Shown one piece after another: positions 40,444 to 49,046 of a stretch of DNA of 64,000 bases. Below the pieces are notes generated by a model. That model did no database searches, was not told the origin of the DNA, and was given only the letters and a program-made list of their open reading frames with translations. Both the position numbers and the translations under genes were made by a program. The DNA lies in contig NZ_JABFMV010000003.1 in the NCBI RefSeq assembly GCF_013359685.1, positions 186,001 through 250,000 on the forward strand. The letters are read 5' to 3'. How positions within the stretch are numbered: the first letter of the stretch is position 1; each line of letters begins with the position of its first letter. This stretch comes from Leifsonia sp. C5G2. Its GTDB lineage: Bacteria; Actinomycetota; Actinomycetes; Actinomycetales; Microbacteriaceae.

Positions 40444-40572
40444 ATACCTAGCTAACTGCGTCGTGAGAACCGTAGATAGAGGCTTGCGCTATTCGCCCTG
40501 CGCGTGTTAGTGGGGCAGCCGCGCCGACCTCCCTCTGTACATTCCCTCACGGACGCAACACAATGACGCTAC

Positions 40573-43134
40573 ATGAGGGTGTCTCACGTAATCCGCACGC
40601 CGGACCAGCGGCTGCGGATCTTCGTCTCGTCCACGCTCCAGGAGCTCGCCGCCGAGCGCCGGGCGGCACGGACGGCCATCGAACGCCTGCACCTGGCGCC
40701 GGTGATGTTCGAACTGGGCGCGCGCCCGCATCCACCGCGGGAGCTCTACCGCGCGTACCTGGAGCAGAGCGACGTCTTCGTCGGCCTCTACTGGGAGCGC
40801 TACGGCTGGGTCGCGCCCGAGGAGGAGGTGTCCGGCCTCGAGGACGAGTACAACCTCTGCCCTCCGGAGCTGCCGCGCCTGCTGTACGTGAAAGGCCCCG
40901 CCGAGAACCGCGAGCCGCGGCTCACGACCCTGCTCGCCCGCATCCGCGACGACGACCGCGCCGCCTACAAGTACTTCGAGACGCCGAAGGAGCTGGCGCA
41001 GCTGCTCGAGAACGACCTCGCCACACTCCTCGCCGAGCGCTTCGACCAGAGCAGGGCGCTCGTCACCGCCGACGTGGCGAGCGACGCGGACCGCGTCGTC
41101 GAGCCGGTGCGACTCCCGGTGCCGCTCACCGGACTGGTCGGCCGCGACGACGACATCGCCGCAATCGTGGAGCGGCTGGAGCACGGCACACGCTTCGTCA
41201 CCCTCGCCGGCCCCGGCGGCATCGGGAAGAGCCGCCTGGCGATCGCGGCGGCTCGAGCAGCCGCGCAGGACTTCGAGGACGGAGCCGTCTTCGTCGACCT
41301 CTCCGCGGTGCACGACCCGCAACGGGTCCCCAACCGGATCGCGCAGGCCCTCGGCGTGCGCGACACCGGGGACGCGCCCATCCTGGACAACCTCGTCACG
41401 GCCCTGCGCGACCGGCGCATCCTCCTGGTGCTCGACAACTTCGAGCAGGTGCTGGATGCGGCGCCCATGCTGACGGAGCTGCTCGCCGCATCGCCCGGCC
41501 TTTCGCTGCTGGTGACCAGCCGGTCCCTCCTCCGGGTGAGCGCGGAGCAGAGCTACGAGGTCGGGCCGCTCGGCGAGGACTCGTCGGTGAGCCTGTTCGT
41601 CGAGCGCGCGCACGCGGTCAAGCCGGACTTCGAGATCACTCCCGAGAACGCACAGGCGGTGGCGCGGGTGTGCACGGCGCTCGACGGGGTGCCGCTCGCC
41701 ATCGAGCTGGCCGCCGCGCGCATCCGCGTGCTCTCGCCCGCCGAACTGCTCGACCGCCTCGACCGGCGGCTGTCGGTGCTCGTCGGAGGTTCGCGCGACC
41801 TGCCGGAGCGGCAGCAGACCATCCGGCGGACCATCGAGTGGAGCACGCAGCTGCTCGCCCCAGAGCAGCGCCGCCTGCTCTCCCGGCTGGGCGTGTTCGA
41901 GGGCGGCTTCACCCTGGAGGCCGCCGAAGCCGTCGGGGCGGACGACGACGACCGCGCCGACGTCCTGAGCGACCTGGCGGTGCTGGTCGACTCCAGCCTG
42001 GTGTCCCAGCACGACAGCGACGACCGGCCGCGCTTCACCATGCAGGCGATCGTGCGCGAGTACGCCCGCGAGCAGCTGCACGGGGACGGCGAGCTGGAGC
42101 GGGCGCGCGACGCCCACGCGCGCTACTTCATCGACCTCGGCGCACGCGCCAGGCTCCCGCTGAAGGCCGGAGGCCAGCGCGAGTGGATGCTGCGCCTCGG
42201 CGACGAGCGCGACAACCTGCGCGCCGCCGAGCGGTACCTGCTGGACGCGCGGGACTGGGATAGGGCGGCGCAGCTCGCCTTCAACCTGTTCCTCTACTTC
42301 TGGGTGACCGGTCTGCTCGGCGAGGTGCGCACCTGGATGGACGAACCGCTCGAATCGGGTGACACCCTGCACGACCGGACCCGCGCCATCGCGCTCTACT
42401 TCACCCGGACCATCCGCTTCTGGAAGGACCCGGACGGCCGGGTCGCCGCCGACCTGGCCGAGAGCGCCGACATCTTCCGCCGCTGCGACGACACCTCCGG
42501 GGAGGCGATGGCATACATCTCGCTGGCTCTGGCGCTCCTCGCCGGGGAGAAGCCCGACACCGCACGGGCGGCCGAGGTGATGGAGCGCAGCCTGAAGCTC
42601 TTCCGCGAGACCGGCGACGTCTGGGGCGAGTCGATGGCCCTCGTGCTGCTCGGCCGCGTCGCCCTGCTGGAGCAGCGGCTGCGGGTGGCCTACGAGCGGT
42701 TCGACCAGTCGCTCGCGCTCACGCAGCGCAGCGGGGACGCGGTCGGCGGCCGGATCGCCGCCTACCACCTGGGCTGGGCGCACCTCCTGCTGGGCTCACC
42801 CGAGGAGGCCAGGACCGACTTCGCCCTGAGCGTGACCCTGTCCACGTCGCTCGGTCACATCGAGGGGATCGCGTACGGGCTGGAGGGCCTCGCCGCGGTG
42901 GCCGCGCTCGCCGGCGACGTCGACCGCGCGGGCCGGCTGGCCGGTGCTGCGCACGCGCTGCGCGAGCGCTCCGGGACGCACAACGGGCCGACCTTCACCT
43001 TCCACCAGCGCTACCTCGACCGGCTGGCGGCCGCGGCGCCCGCGGGCCGGCTCGCCGCCGCCGTCGCGGAGGGCCGAGAGCTGACCGTGGAGCAGGCCGT
43101 CGCCGAGGCGCTCGCGGAGCCGGCCATCAACTGA
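40573..43134 (+). CDS. DUF4062-STAND NTPase-TPR protein
   Basis: 853 residues. An N-terminal DUF4062 domain (about 13-110; RIFVSSTLQELAAERRAA and SDVFVGLYWERYGW), a TIR-like sensor or effector, is followed by a STAND/AfsR-type NTPase. That module has Walker A GPGGIGKS (213-220), Walker B ILLVLDNFE and GxP motif GVPLAIELAAAR. A winged helix and a C-terminal TPR/ARM helical region (about 520-850) complete it. This sensor-NTPase-repeat layout matches regulators of the AfsR/LuxR group and STAND antiphage proteins. The CTCATGTAG context gives no ribosome binding site. It stands alone. Confidence 0.87.
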   Translation: MRVSHVIRTPDQRLRIFVSSTLQELAAERRAARTAIERLHLAPVMFELGARPHPPRELYRAYLEQSDVFVGLYWERYGWVAPEEEVSGLEDEYNLCPPELPRLLYVKGPAENREPRLTTLLARIRDDDRAAYKYFETPKELAQLLENDLATLLAERFDQSRALVTADVASDADRVVEPVRLPVPLTGLVGRDDDIAAIVERLEHGTRFVTLAGPGGIGKSRLAIAAARAAAQDFEDGAVFVDLSAVHDPQRVPNRIAQALGVRDTGDAPILDNLVTALRDRRILLVLDNFEQVLDAAPMLTELLAASPGLSLLVTSRSLLRVSAEQSYEVGPLGEDSSVSLFVERAHAVKPDFEITPENAQAVARVCTALDGVPLAIELAAARIRVLSPAELLDRLDRRLSVLVGGSRDLPERQQTIRRTIEWSTQLLAPEQRRLLSRLGVFEGGFTLEAAEAVGADDDDRADVLSDLAVLVDSSLVSQHDSDDRPRFTMQAIVREYAREQLHGDGELERARDAHARYFIDLGARARLPLKAGGQREWMLRLGDERDNLRAAERYLLDARDWDRAAQLAFNLFLYFWVTGLLGEVRTWMDEPLESGDTLHDRTRAIALYFTRTIRFWKDPDGRVAADLAESADIFRRCDDTSGEAMAYISLALALLAGEKPDTARAAEVMERSLKLFRETGDVWGESMALVLLGRVALLEQRLRVAYERFDQSLALTQRSGDAVGGRIAAYHLGWAHLLLGSPEEARTDFALSVTLSTSLGHIEGIAYGLEGLAAVAALAGDVDRAGRLAGAAHALRERSGTHNGPTFTFHQRYLDRLAAAAPAGRLAAAVAEGRELTVEQAVAEALAEPAIN

Positions 43135-43165
43135 CCCGCCCGGACCACCGGTCTGCAGAGACACG

Positions 43166-43198
43166 GGAACCCCGGCACCAGAACGGTGCCGGGGTTCC
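43166..43198. terminator. Bidirectional terminator hairpin
   Basis: Arms 43166-43179 and 43185-43198 pair perfectly (14 bp) with a 5-nt loop, between the convergent STAND gene and the 92-residue protein gene. Confidence 0.7.
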
Positions 43199-43250
43199 AC
43201 CACGATCCCGGTTGGCGCACCCGAAACGCCGGCCGGGACGGTCTGAGAGG

Positions 43251-43529
43251 TCAGGCGATGAGCGCGTGGTCCGACTGCTGGTCGGACGGCTCCTCCGCCG
43301 GCGCCGGGGCGACCCAGGCGCCGTAGACGGCGACGCGGGCCGACTCGAGCGTGCCGTAGACGCCGAGCTCGCGGCCGGTGCAGTCGGTGGCGACGAAACC
43401 GTCGTGGTTCCGGTCGACCATCCCCACGTAGGCGGTCGGGGTGGAGGCCACCCAGAGAGCCGCGGCCGGCGAGTGCCAGGAGACGTACTCGGTGGGGAGA
43501 TCGATGATGTCGGCGAGCTGCTCGGCCAT
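43251..43529 (-). CDS. Small hypothetical protein
   Basis: 92 residues (MAEQLADIIDLPTEYVSWHS start), with DRNHDGFVATDCTGRELGVYG as the most structured segment and an acidic Pro/Ala tail. AAGGAAAG gives a ribosome binding site before ATG 43529. A perfect 10-bp palindrome TTCGATCGAA (43561-43570) and a half site (GATCGAA, 43584-43590) lie upstream as possible regulator sites. No family recognised. Confidence 0.65.
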   Translation of the reverse strand: MAEQLADIIDLPTEYVSWHSPAAALWVASTPTAYVGMVDRNHDGFVATDCTGRELGVYGTLESARVAVYGAWVAPAPAEEPSDQQSDHALIA

Positions 43530-43667
43530 GGTTCTTTCCTTACTTCTCTTCCGTCGTGGGTTCGATCGAAGGTCTACTCAGATGATCGAACGACACGGGG
43601 AATCAGGCAAGAAAACGAGGGGGCCTTGCTTTCGCCTCGGCGCTCCGCTATAAGCGCTGGCCCAGCG

Positions 43668-43982
43668 TCAGCGCGAGCCGGGCGGCCGCATCTCCGACTC
43701 CTCCATGACGATCATGCCGGAGGCGCGGCTGCCGGTCTGGATCATGGCCTCGATCCAGTCCTTGTTCAGCGTGGGGACCTTCGAGCCCGAGTAGAAGATG
43801 TGCAGGGGGACGCCGTTGTCGACCCAGATGGTGTGCCGTCCGCTGCCGAGCTCGGCGGGCACCGGCCAGGTGAGGAAGAAGTTCTCGCCGCGGCGCAGCT
43901 TGGTGCTGATCGCGATCTGCATGTGGAAAAGGAGGCGGTCGTCGAGCTCGTAGCTCTCACCGTCGTATCGGAGTGTGCCCAC
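43668..43982 (-). CDS. DUF7882-like small protein
   Basis: 104 residues from GTG 43982 (VGTLRYDGESYELDDR). The segments QIAISTKLRRGENFFLTWPV and NKDWIEAMIQTGSRASGMIVMEE match a small Microbacteriaceae-restricted family (DUF7882) whose function is unknown. It is divergent from the 85-residue gene. Confidence 0.78.
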   Translation of the reverse strand: MGTLRYDGESYELDDRLLFHMQIAISTKLRRGENFFLTWPVPAELGSGRHTIWVDNGVPLHIFYSGSKVPTLNKDWIEAMIQTGSRASGMIVMEESEMRPPGSR

Positions 43983-44105
43983 GGAGGCCTTTCCTCTGGT
44001 CAGTGGCGGTCGGTCGTCGCCCCAGCGAGCATACCCGCCCGGAATACAGGTGTATCGTGTCGGCGCGATAGTCTTCTGCATCAACCCCACCGAAAGGATC
44101 GCAGC

Positions 44106-44363
44106 ATGATCGTTCACCGCCTCACGGTCGACGGGAAGGACTACTTCCTCCCGGATCCGGTGGACGAGCTGCAAGGAAAGATCCTCGAAGCGGTCCGCGC
44201 GGGCGGCGGCTACGTCACCATCCCGCCGCTGCGGGGAGGCCCCGGAATCGTCGTCCTGTTCTCCCCCGGCATGCCGGTGACCTGGGCGCAGATCGAGGTC
44301 GACCCGCCCGCCGCGCCCCCGGAGGAGTCCCGCGTCGACCTGGATTCGTTCGACGCGCTCTGA
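44106..44363 (+). CDS. 85-residue hypothetical protein
   Basis: Starts MIVHRLTVDGKDYFLPDPVDELQGKILEAVRAGGGYVTIPPL and ends in an acidic Pro-rich tail. GAAAGGA precedes ATG 44106. It is a compact beta-helix-beta protein of the type often encoded beside DUF7882 in this family, with which it shares the divergent promoter region. Function unknown. Confidence 0.72.
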   Translation: MIVHRLTVDGKDYFLPDPVDELQGKILEAVRAGGGYVTIPPLRGGPGIVVLFSPGMPVTWAQIEVDPPAAPPEESRVDLDSFDAL

Positions 44364-44433
44364 GTTCGCTGAGCGAACGCACGCACGCACGCTGACGCGC
44401 GCGGTCCCGCCGGGGCCGCGCGCGTTCTGCATT

Positions 44434-45234
44434 TCAGCCGCCCGACCGCCTGTTGCGGTACCACGACAGCAGAGACTTGGCCGGCTGCGGCCGGGCGATC
44501 CAGTAGCCCTGTGCGCGGTCGCACCCGGCGACCGCGAGCCGGTCGAACTGGTTCCGGTTCTCCACGCCTTCGCCGACGACGCGGATCCCGCGCTTGTGCG
44601 CCTCCGAGATGATCTGCGCCACCTCGCGCGAGCGGTCGTCGGCCTGCACCAGGCTGCGGTCGAGTTTGAGCTCCCGCGCATGGAGCGACTCCACCCGGGA
44701 GAACGACGAGTGGCCCGTCCCGAAGTCGTCGACCGAGATGGTGACCCCCGCGGCGGCGAGCGCCTCCAGCGGGGCGGCCACCCGCTCCGGGTGGTCGATG
44801 CTGTGACTCTCGGTCACTTCCACGATCAGGGTGTTCGGGTCGCACCGGCCGGTGGCGAAGGCGCCGTCGAACAGGTCGTAGAGCGCGGGATCCTCGAGCT
44901 GGGTCGCCGAGACGTTCACGGCCACGTCGATCGTGCAGCCGGGGATGTACTCGGCCGTCACATCGGAGATGATGCGAGCCGTCAGGAGCGGGAGGAGACC
45001 GGACCGCTGGGCGACGTCGACGAACACATCCGGCGGGATGTCCCCCTGCCTCGGATGCTTCCACCGGGCGAGCGCCTCGACCCCGACGACGGTTCCGTCG
45101 GACACGTCGACCTGCGGTTGGTAGGCGGCGACGACCTGGCGCTGCGCCAACGCGATCTGGAGATCGCGGGCGAAGTCCTCTACGGTCCCGTCCACCAACG
45201 TCACCTTCGTGATGATTCCCACGCAGCGGCGCAT
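44434..45234 (-). CDS. EAL-domain cyclic-di-GMP phosphodiesterase
   Basis: 266 residues from ATG 45234 (a TTG two codons earlier is possible). This is a free-standing EAL domain with VGVEALARW (the EAL motif), VNVSATQL, EVTES, DDFGTGHSS, KLDRSLV, EGVENRNQ and QGYWIARP. All catalytic and metal-binding motifs look intact, so it should hydrolyse c-di-GMP. No GGDEF, PAS or membrane domain is attached. Confidence 0.9.
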   Translation of the reverse strand: MRRCVGIITKVTLVDGTVEDFARDLQIALAQRQVVAAYQPQVDVSDGTVVGVEALARWKHPRQGDIPPDVFVDVAQRSGLLPLLTARIISDVTAEYIPGCTIDVAVNVSATQLEDPALYDLFDGAFATGRCDPNTLIVEVTESHSIDHPERVAAPLEALAAAGVTISVDDFGTGHSSFSRVESLHARELKLDRSLVQADDRSREVAQIISEAHKRGIRVVGEGVENRNQFDRLAVAGCDRAQGYWIARPQPAKSLLSWYRNRRSGG

Positions 45235-45279
45235 TGTCAACTTTTCGGGGGACCCCTTGCGCGAACAGGGGGTGTGACG

Positions 45280-45483
45280 CTAGCGCACCCTCCGCCTGCG
45301 GTGCCTGGCCCCTCCCGCGATGCCCAGACAGGTCGCCGCGGCCACCCCCGCGACCGCGGCGACAGCCAGGTCGATCGCCTGCACGGCAGGCGCCACCGTC
45401 TCGCCCAGAGGGACGAGAAGAAGCACGATCGCGGCCAGCGCGATGGCGGCGGCGAACGCCCCCGCCGATGACAGTCCCTGCAT
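45280..45483 (-). CDS. 67-residue two-TM protein
   Basis: ATG 45483 is preceded by a G-rich ribosome binding site. Two hydrophobic helices (about 6-28 and 35-55) and an Arg-rich tail (RHRRRRVR). It is directly upstream of the EAL gene on the same strand, 45 bp from its start, so a two-gene operon is possible. No family recognised. Confidence 0.6.
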   Translation of the reverse strand: MQGLSSAGAFAAAIALAAIVLLLVPLGETVAPAVQAIDLAVAAVAGVAAATCLGIAGGARHRRRRVR

Positions 45484-45583
45484 GACCGATCCCCCTCTGC
45501 ATGCACCTACGGCCGGAGCATAGCCGCCTCACGCCGTCGCGGCTCTCCCCCACCTCGCACGTTCACCTTTTCGTCACCTTCGC

Positions 45584-45656
45584 CCCCATCGAGTCCACAC
45601 AGACTGCACGCGACACGCCGTGCGGGCGCGCAGTCTTCGTGGACTCGATGGTGGGG
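45584..45656. repeat. Long imperfect palindrome
   Basis: CCATCGAGTCCAC (from 45586) pairs with GTGGACTCGATGG (45639-45651), and an inner AGACTGC/GCAGTCT stem (45601-45607 and 45630-45636) adds 7 bp. It lies 3 bp past the stop of the SDR gene and probably terminates it. No U-tract. Confidence 0.65.
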
Positions 45657-45659
45657 GGA

Positions 45660-46523
45660 TCAGGCGGCGGGCGGGAAGGCGGCGGGGTAGGGCTGGTCAG
45701 CGTCGGCGGAGCGGGAGACCCGAGCCCAGGCGAGGTCGGACTCGAGGAGGCGGCGGTCCTGCGCGACGCTCATCTCCGCGGCCGTGGCGCCGAGCGGGAG
45801 GTTGGTGGGCAGGTCGTCGCGGCGGGAGAGCGCGACGAGGATCTCGGCGGCGCGGACCGGGTCGCCCGCCGGGCCCTTGTCTGCCTGGCGAACGCGCCGG
45901 TTCATCTGCCCGACCGTGCTGTCGTACTCCTCCGGGATGTCGGCCACCTCCATCGAGCTGCCCGCCCAGTCGGTCCGGAAGCCGCTCGGCTCGACGACCA
46001 GCACCCGGATGCCGAGCGGCGCGGTCTCGGCGCGCAGCACACGGCTGAAGCCGTCGATGGCGAACTTCGCGGCCTGGTACGAGGCGATCCCCGGCGAGCC
46101 GCCGACGCGTCCCCCGACCGACGAGAACTGGATCACCAGACCGCCGCCCTGCTCCCGCAGCAGCGGGATCGCCGCCTTGCTGACGTGGAAGACGCCCCAG
46201 AAGTTGGTCTCGAACTGGGTGCGGAAGTCGTCGTCGGTCGTCGTCTCGATCGGCGAGACGTTCGCGTAGCCGGCGTTGTTGACGATGACGTCGAGCCGTC
46301 CGAAGCGCTCGTGCGCCTCCTGCAGCGCCTCGGCGGCGCGCGCGGGGTCGGTGACGTCGAGCCGGAGCGGCAGGATGCGGTCGCCGTACTGCGCGGCGAG
46401 GTCGTCGAGCTGCTCGGGGCGGCGGGCGGTGGCCGCGACGCGGTCGCCCGCTTCGAACGCGGCGACGGTGAGGGCGCGGCCGAAGCCGCGGGTGGATCCG
46501 GTGATGAACCATGTCTTCTGCAT
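45660..46523 (-). CDS. Short-chain dehydrogenase/reductase
   Basis: 287 residues. NAD(P) motif TGSTRGFGRA (8-17), NNAGYAN, FSSVGGR and YQAAK (the YxxxK site) are intact. The 'TRGFGR' variant is typical of the SDR group near oxidoreductases in TetR-SDR pairs. The divergent TetR gene and two tandem operators control it. Substrate unknown. Confidence 0.88.
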   Translation of the reverse strand: MQKTWFITGSTRGFGRALTVAAFEAGDRVAATARRPEQLDDLAAQYGDRILPLRLDVTDPARAAEALQEAHERFGRLDVIVNNAGYANVSPIETTTDDDFRTQFETNFWGVFHVSKAAIPLLREQGGGLVIQFSSVGGRVGGSPGIASYQAAKFAIDGFSRVLRAETAPLGIRVLVVEPSGFRTDWAGSSMEVADIPEEYDSTVGQMNRRVRQADKGPAGDPVRAAEILVALSRRDDLPTNLPLGATAAEMSVAQDRRLLESDLAWARVSRSADADQPYPAAFPPAA

Positions 46524-46532
46524 GACGTTAAT

Positions 46533-46568
46533 GAAACACCGTTTCTTTAACTAATGCAACTCCGTTGC
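46533..46568. promoter_or_regulatory. Two tandem TetR operator candidates
   Basis: GAAACACCGTTTC (46533-46545) and GCAACTCCGTTGC (46556-46568) are 13-bp palindromes sharing the core AACnCCGTT, 23 bp apart centre to centre. They flank or overlap the divergent promoters of the SDR and TetR genes. Confidence 0.65.
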
Positions 46569-46576
46569 GATAAGCT
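46547..46576 (+). promoter_or_regulatory. TetR gene promoter, -35 TTAACT and -10 TAAGCT
   Basis: TTAACT (46547-46552), 18 bp, TAAGCT (46571-46576), then 6 nt to ATG 46583: a leaderless promoter with the second operator inside the spacer. Confidence 0.55.
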
Positions 46577-46582
46577 GTCGGC

Positions 46583-47245
46583 ATGACCGCGACCGGCGAC
46601 CACGACACGGCGTTCGTGCGCGCCCGCTCCCCCGAGGCGAAGGCCGCACGCGAGCGGGCGATCCTCGACGCCGCCCGCGAGCTCGGGCGCGACCGGGGCA
46701 CGCGCGCCGTGACCCTCACCGATGTGGCCGAGGCCGTCGGCATGCACAAGTCGGCGATGCTGCGCTACTTCGAGACGCGCGAGGAGATCTTCCTCCGGCT
46801 CACCGCCGAGGGCTGGCGGGAGTGGACGCCGGTGCTGTGCGACCGCCTCGCCGCCGCATCCACACCCGACGAGGTGGCGGACGCCTTCGCCTCCACCCTC
46901 GCCGCACGCGGCCCGTTCTGCGACCTCCTGGCGCAGGCGCCGCTGAACCTGGAGCGCAATGTCTCGGTGGAGGCGGTGCGCGCGTTCAAACTCACCACCG
47001 GCGAGAGCCTCGCCCGGATCGCGGATGCCGTGCAGGCGGCGCTCCCGGGCGTCTCCGCCGAGGCCTCCCGCGATCTCGTCCCCGCCGCGACCTCGCTCGC
47101 CGGCACCTTCTGGCAGATCTCGACCCCCACGCCCGAGGTCGCAGAGCTCTACCGCTCCGACCCCCGGCTCGGGCACGCGCTCATCGACCTCGAGCCACGG
47201 CTGCACCGCATCCTCGCCGCCTTCCTGCGCGGCGCCGTCGCCTGA
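46583..47245 (+). CDS. TetR family transcriptional regulator
   Basis: 220 residues. HTH: AILDAARELGRDRGTRAVTLTDVAEAVGMHKSAMLRYFETREEIFLRL. The C-terminal domain ends in a hydrophobic helix (LEPRLHRILAAFL). It is divergent from the SDR gene and separated only by 59 bp holding two operator-like palindromes, so it most likely represses both. Confidence 0.9.
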   Translation: MTATGDHDTAFVRARSPEAKAARERAILDAARELGRDRGTRAVTLTDVAEAVGMHKSAMLRYFETREEIFLRLTAEGWREWTPVLCDRLAAASTPDEVADAFASTLAARGPFCDLLAQAPLNLERNVSVEAVRAFKLTTGESLARIADAVQAALPGVSAEASRDLVPAATSLAGTFWQISTPTPEVAELYRSDPRLGHALIDLEPRLHRILAAFLRGAVA

Positions 47246-47254
47246 GCGGCGCGC

Positions 47255-48295
47255 TCAGTCCACCGGGTCGACCGGATTCGTCCGGCCGACGATCAGCGGG
47301 TCGACCGGGGTGAACGGGAACCGCGGCAGCTGCGCCTCCGGGACCCCGAACGCCGACGACAGCACCTCGCGCGAGAACGCGGAGGCCGTCGCGCGGTAGC
47401 CGATGTCACCGGGCGTCGCTTGGTCGAAGAAGATCAGGAAGTGGATGCCCTCCTCACCGAGCGCCTCGATGTGGTGCGGGTAGGCGCGCGGGATGAAGTA
47501 GGCGTTGCCCGGCTCCAGCTCGTACGTGTCGAGGGTCCCGTCGGGGTCGAGCACGGTCATGCGCGCGTGGCCGCTCTGAACGTAGCCGAGCTCGGCCGTC
47601 ACGGGATGCCAGTGCGGCTCGCGCATCCCGGTGTCCGCGATCTCCAGCGAGTACATCGACAGGTCATCGAGGGCGGCCCAGAACTGCTTGCGACCGAGGC
47701 GAGCACTGCCGTAGGCGTAGGAGAGCGGAGGGTTCTGCCCCGCCAGGTCGAACAGGTGCGCGTTCGGCAGGCCGGCGGTGTCCGGGATGCGCGCCGGGCC
47801 CTCCCGCCGGACGATCTGCTGCGCGTCGTGGCGGTCGAACGCGGCGAACGCGGAGGCCGGGAGGTCGTAGGTGTTGCCGAGCACGGCGTCCGTCATCGCG
47901 TTGAAGCTGTTCTGCAGCGAGAAGTGTGCGGGCCGCGCGGTGCGGAGGGAGGCGATGATCTCCGCCGTCCCCTCCCCGACGTTCTCGATGTGGTAGATCG
48001 CGCCGGACGCGACGTGGTACATCTGACCGGGCTGCACGACGAACGACGCGAACTCGTCGGCGTTCGCGAGCATCGACACCAGCACGGTGCCCCGCACGAC
48101 GTAGGCGATCTGGTTGGCGTTGACGTTCCACTGCGGCTCGCGCACCCCGCCCGGCTCGAGCACGATGCGTTTGAGCGACATCCGCTTCAGGATCGGGAAG
48201 TCGTCGGCGGTCAGCTGCGAGATGCGGCCGAAGTCGTTCTCGTAGGTGTCGGCGGAGTCGACGAGCGAGGCGACGTGCGGAGAGGTGTGCGGCAT
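47255..48295 (-). CDS. Bicupin, oxalate decarboxylase-like
   Basis: 346 residues with two cupin barrels (about 20-170 and 190-330). The second keeps the metal set (GMREPHWHPVTAELGYVQSG, then a later His, PRAYPHHIE). In the first, the same place reads GVREPQWNVNANQIAYVVRG, with His replaced by Gln and Asn, so only one metal site is expected. Oxalate decarboxylases bind two Mn ions, so the reaction may differ. ATG 48295 has GAAGGG upstream. Role unknown. Confidence 0.83.
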   Translation of the reverse strand: MPHTSPHVASLVDSADTYENDFGRISQLTADDFPILKRMSLKRIVLEPGGVREPQWNVNANQIAYVVRGTVLVSMLANADEFASFVVQPGQMYHVASGAIYHIENVGEGTAEIIASLRTARPAHFSLQNSFNAMTDAVLGNTYDLPASAFAAFDRHDAQQIVRREGPARIPDTAGLPNAHLFDLAGQNPPLSYAYGSARLGRKQFWAALDDLSMYSLEIADTGMREPHWHPVTAELGYVQSGHARMTVLDPDGTLDTYELEPGNAYFIPRAYPHHIEALGEEGIHFLIFFDQATPGDIGYRATASAFSREVLSSAFGVPEAQLPRFPFTPVDPLIVGRTNPVDPVD

Positions 48296-48397
48296 GCGGG
48301 TTCCCTTCGGGTGGCGTCACCGCAACGCTAGGGAACCGCGTCGGCCGGGATCAATCCTTGTCGCCGCCGCGCCGGTCCGGCAGCCTGGGAGGATGCG

Positions 48398-48994
48398 TCA
48401 CTGCGGGTAGGGGGTCTCGCCGCGCTCGAGCATCGCGACCAGCTTGGCGAGCCGGTTCGCGCGGCTGGTCTCGCTCGGCGCCGTGATGACGCGGTGGAGC
48501 ACGGCGTAGCGGTTCTGGCCGTTGAGCCCCTCGAACGTCGCGGCGGCCGGCGGGGAGGCGTCGAGGGCCGCACGCAGGTCGTCCGGGACCTCGATGGTCG
48601 CGGGACCGGCGTACGCGCGATCCCAGCGGCCGTCGGCCTTCGCGCGCTCGATCTCGGCGTGTCCCGCCGGACGCATCCGCCCCTCCGCGACGAGCGCCTC
48701 CACGATCCCGATGTTGCGCACGGACCACAGCGAGGTCTTGCGCCGCGGCGTGTAGCGCTGCAGGAAGGTCGCCGCGTCGCGGGACCTGCGCTGGCCGTCG
48801 ATCCACCCGCTGCAGAGCGCCTCGACCAGCGCCTCCTGGTAGGTCAGCGCCGTCGGCTCGACCGTGCCCTTCTTGGCGAGCACCAGCCAGACGCCGTCGG
48901 AGCTCGTCTCGTTCAGGTCGAGCCACGCGCGCCAGGCGGCGCGGTCGGCGACCACGAGGTGGTCGGTGGAGCTGCGGTCGGTGACGTCGGCCAT
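48398..48994 (-). CDS. YdeI/OmpD-associated family protein
   Basis: 198 residues. [65 protein letters not shown] and a C-terminal [20 protein letters not shown] match the YdeI family, thought to act in stress or antimicrobial peptide resistance but unproved. TAGGAT lies 6 nt before the ATG. Stands alone. Confidence 0.88.
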   Translation of the reverse strand: MADVTDRSSTDHLVVADRAAWRAWLDLNETSSDGVWLVLAKKGTVEPTALTYQEALVEALCSGWIDGQRRSRDAATFLQRYTPRRKTSLWSVRNIGIVEALVAEGRMRPAGHAEIERAKADGRWDRAYAGPATIEVPDDLRAALDASPPAAATFEGLNGQNRYAVLHRVITAPSETSRANRLAKLVAMLERGETPYPQ

Positions 48995-49000
48995 GCCGCG

Positions 49001-49006
49001 ATCCTA
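49001..49006 (-). promoter_or_regulatory. -10 hexamer TAGGAT, leaderless start
   Basis: On the minus strand TAGGAT precedes ATG 48994 by 6 nt. Confidence 0.5.
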
Positions 49007-49046
49007 CGGGTGGCCGCCGACACCGGCGGGGCGTGTGGCCGCTGCC

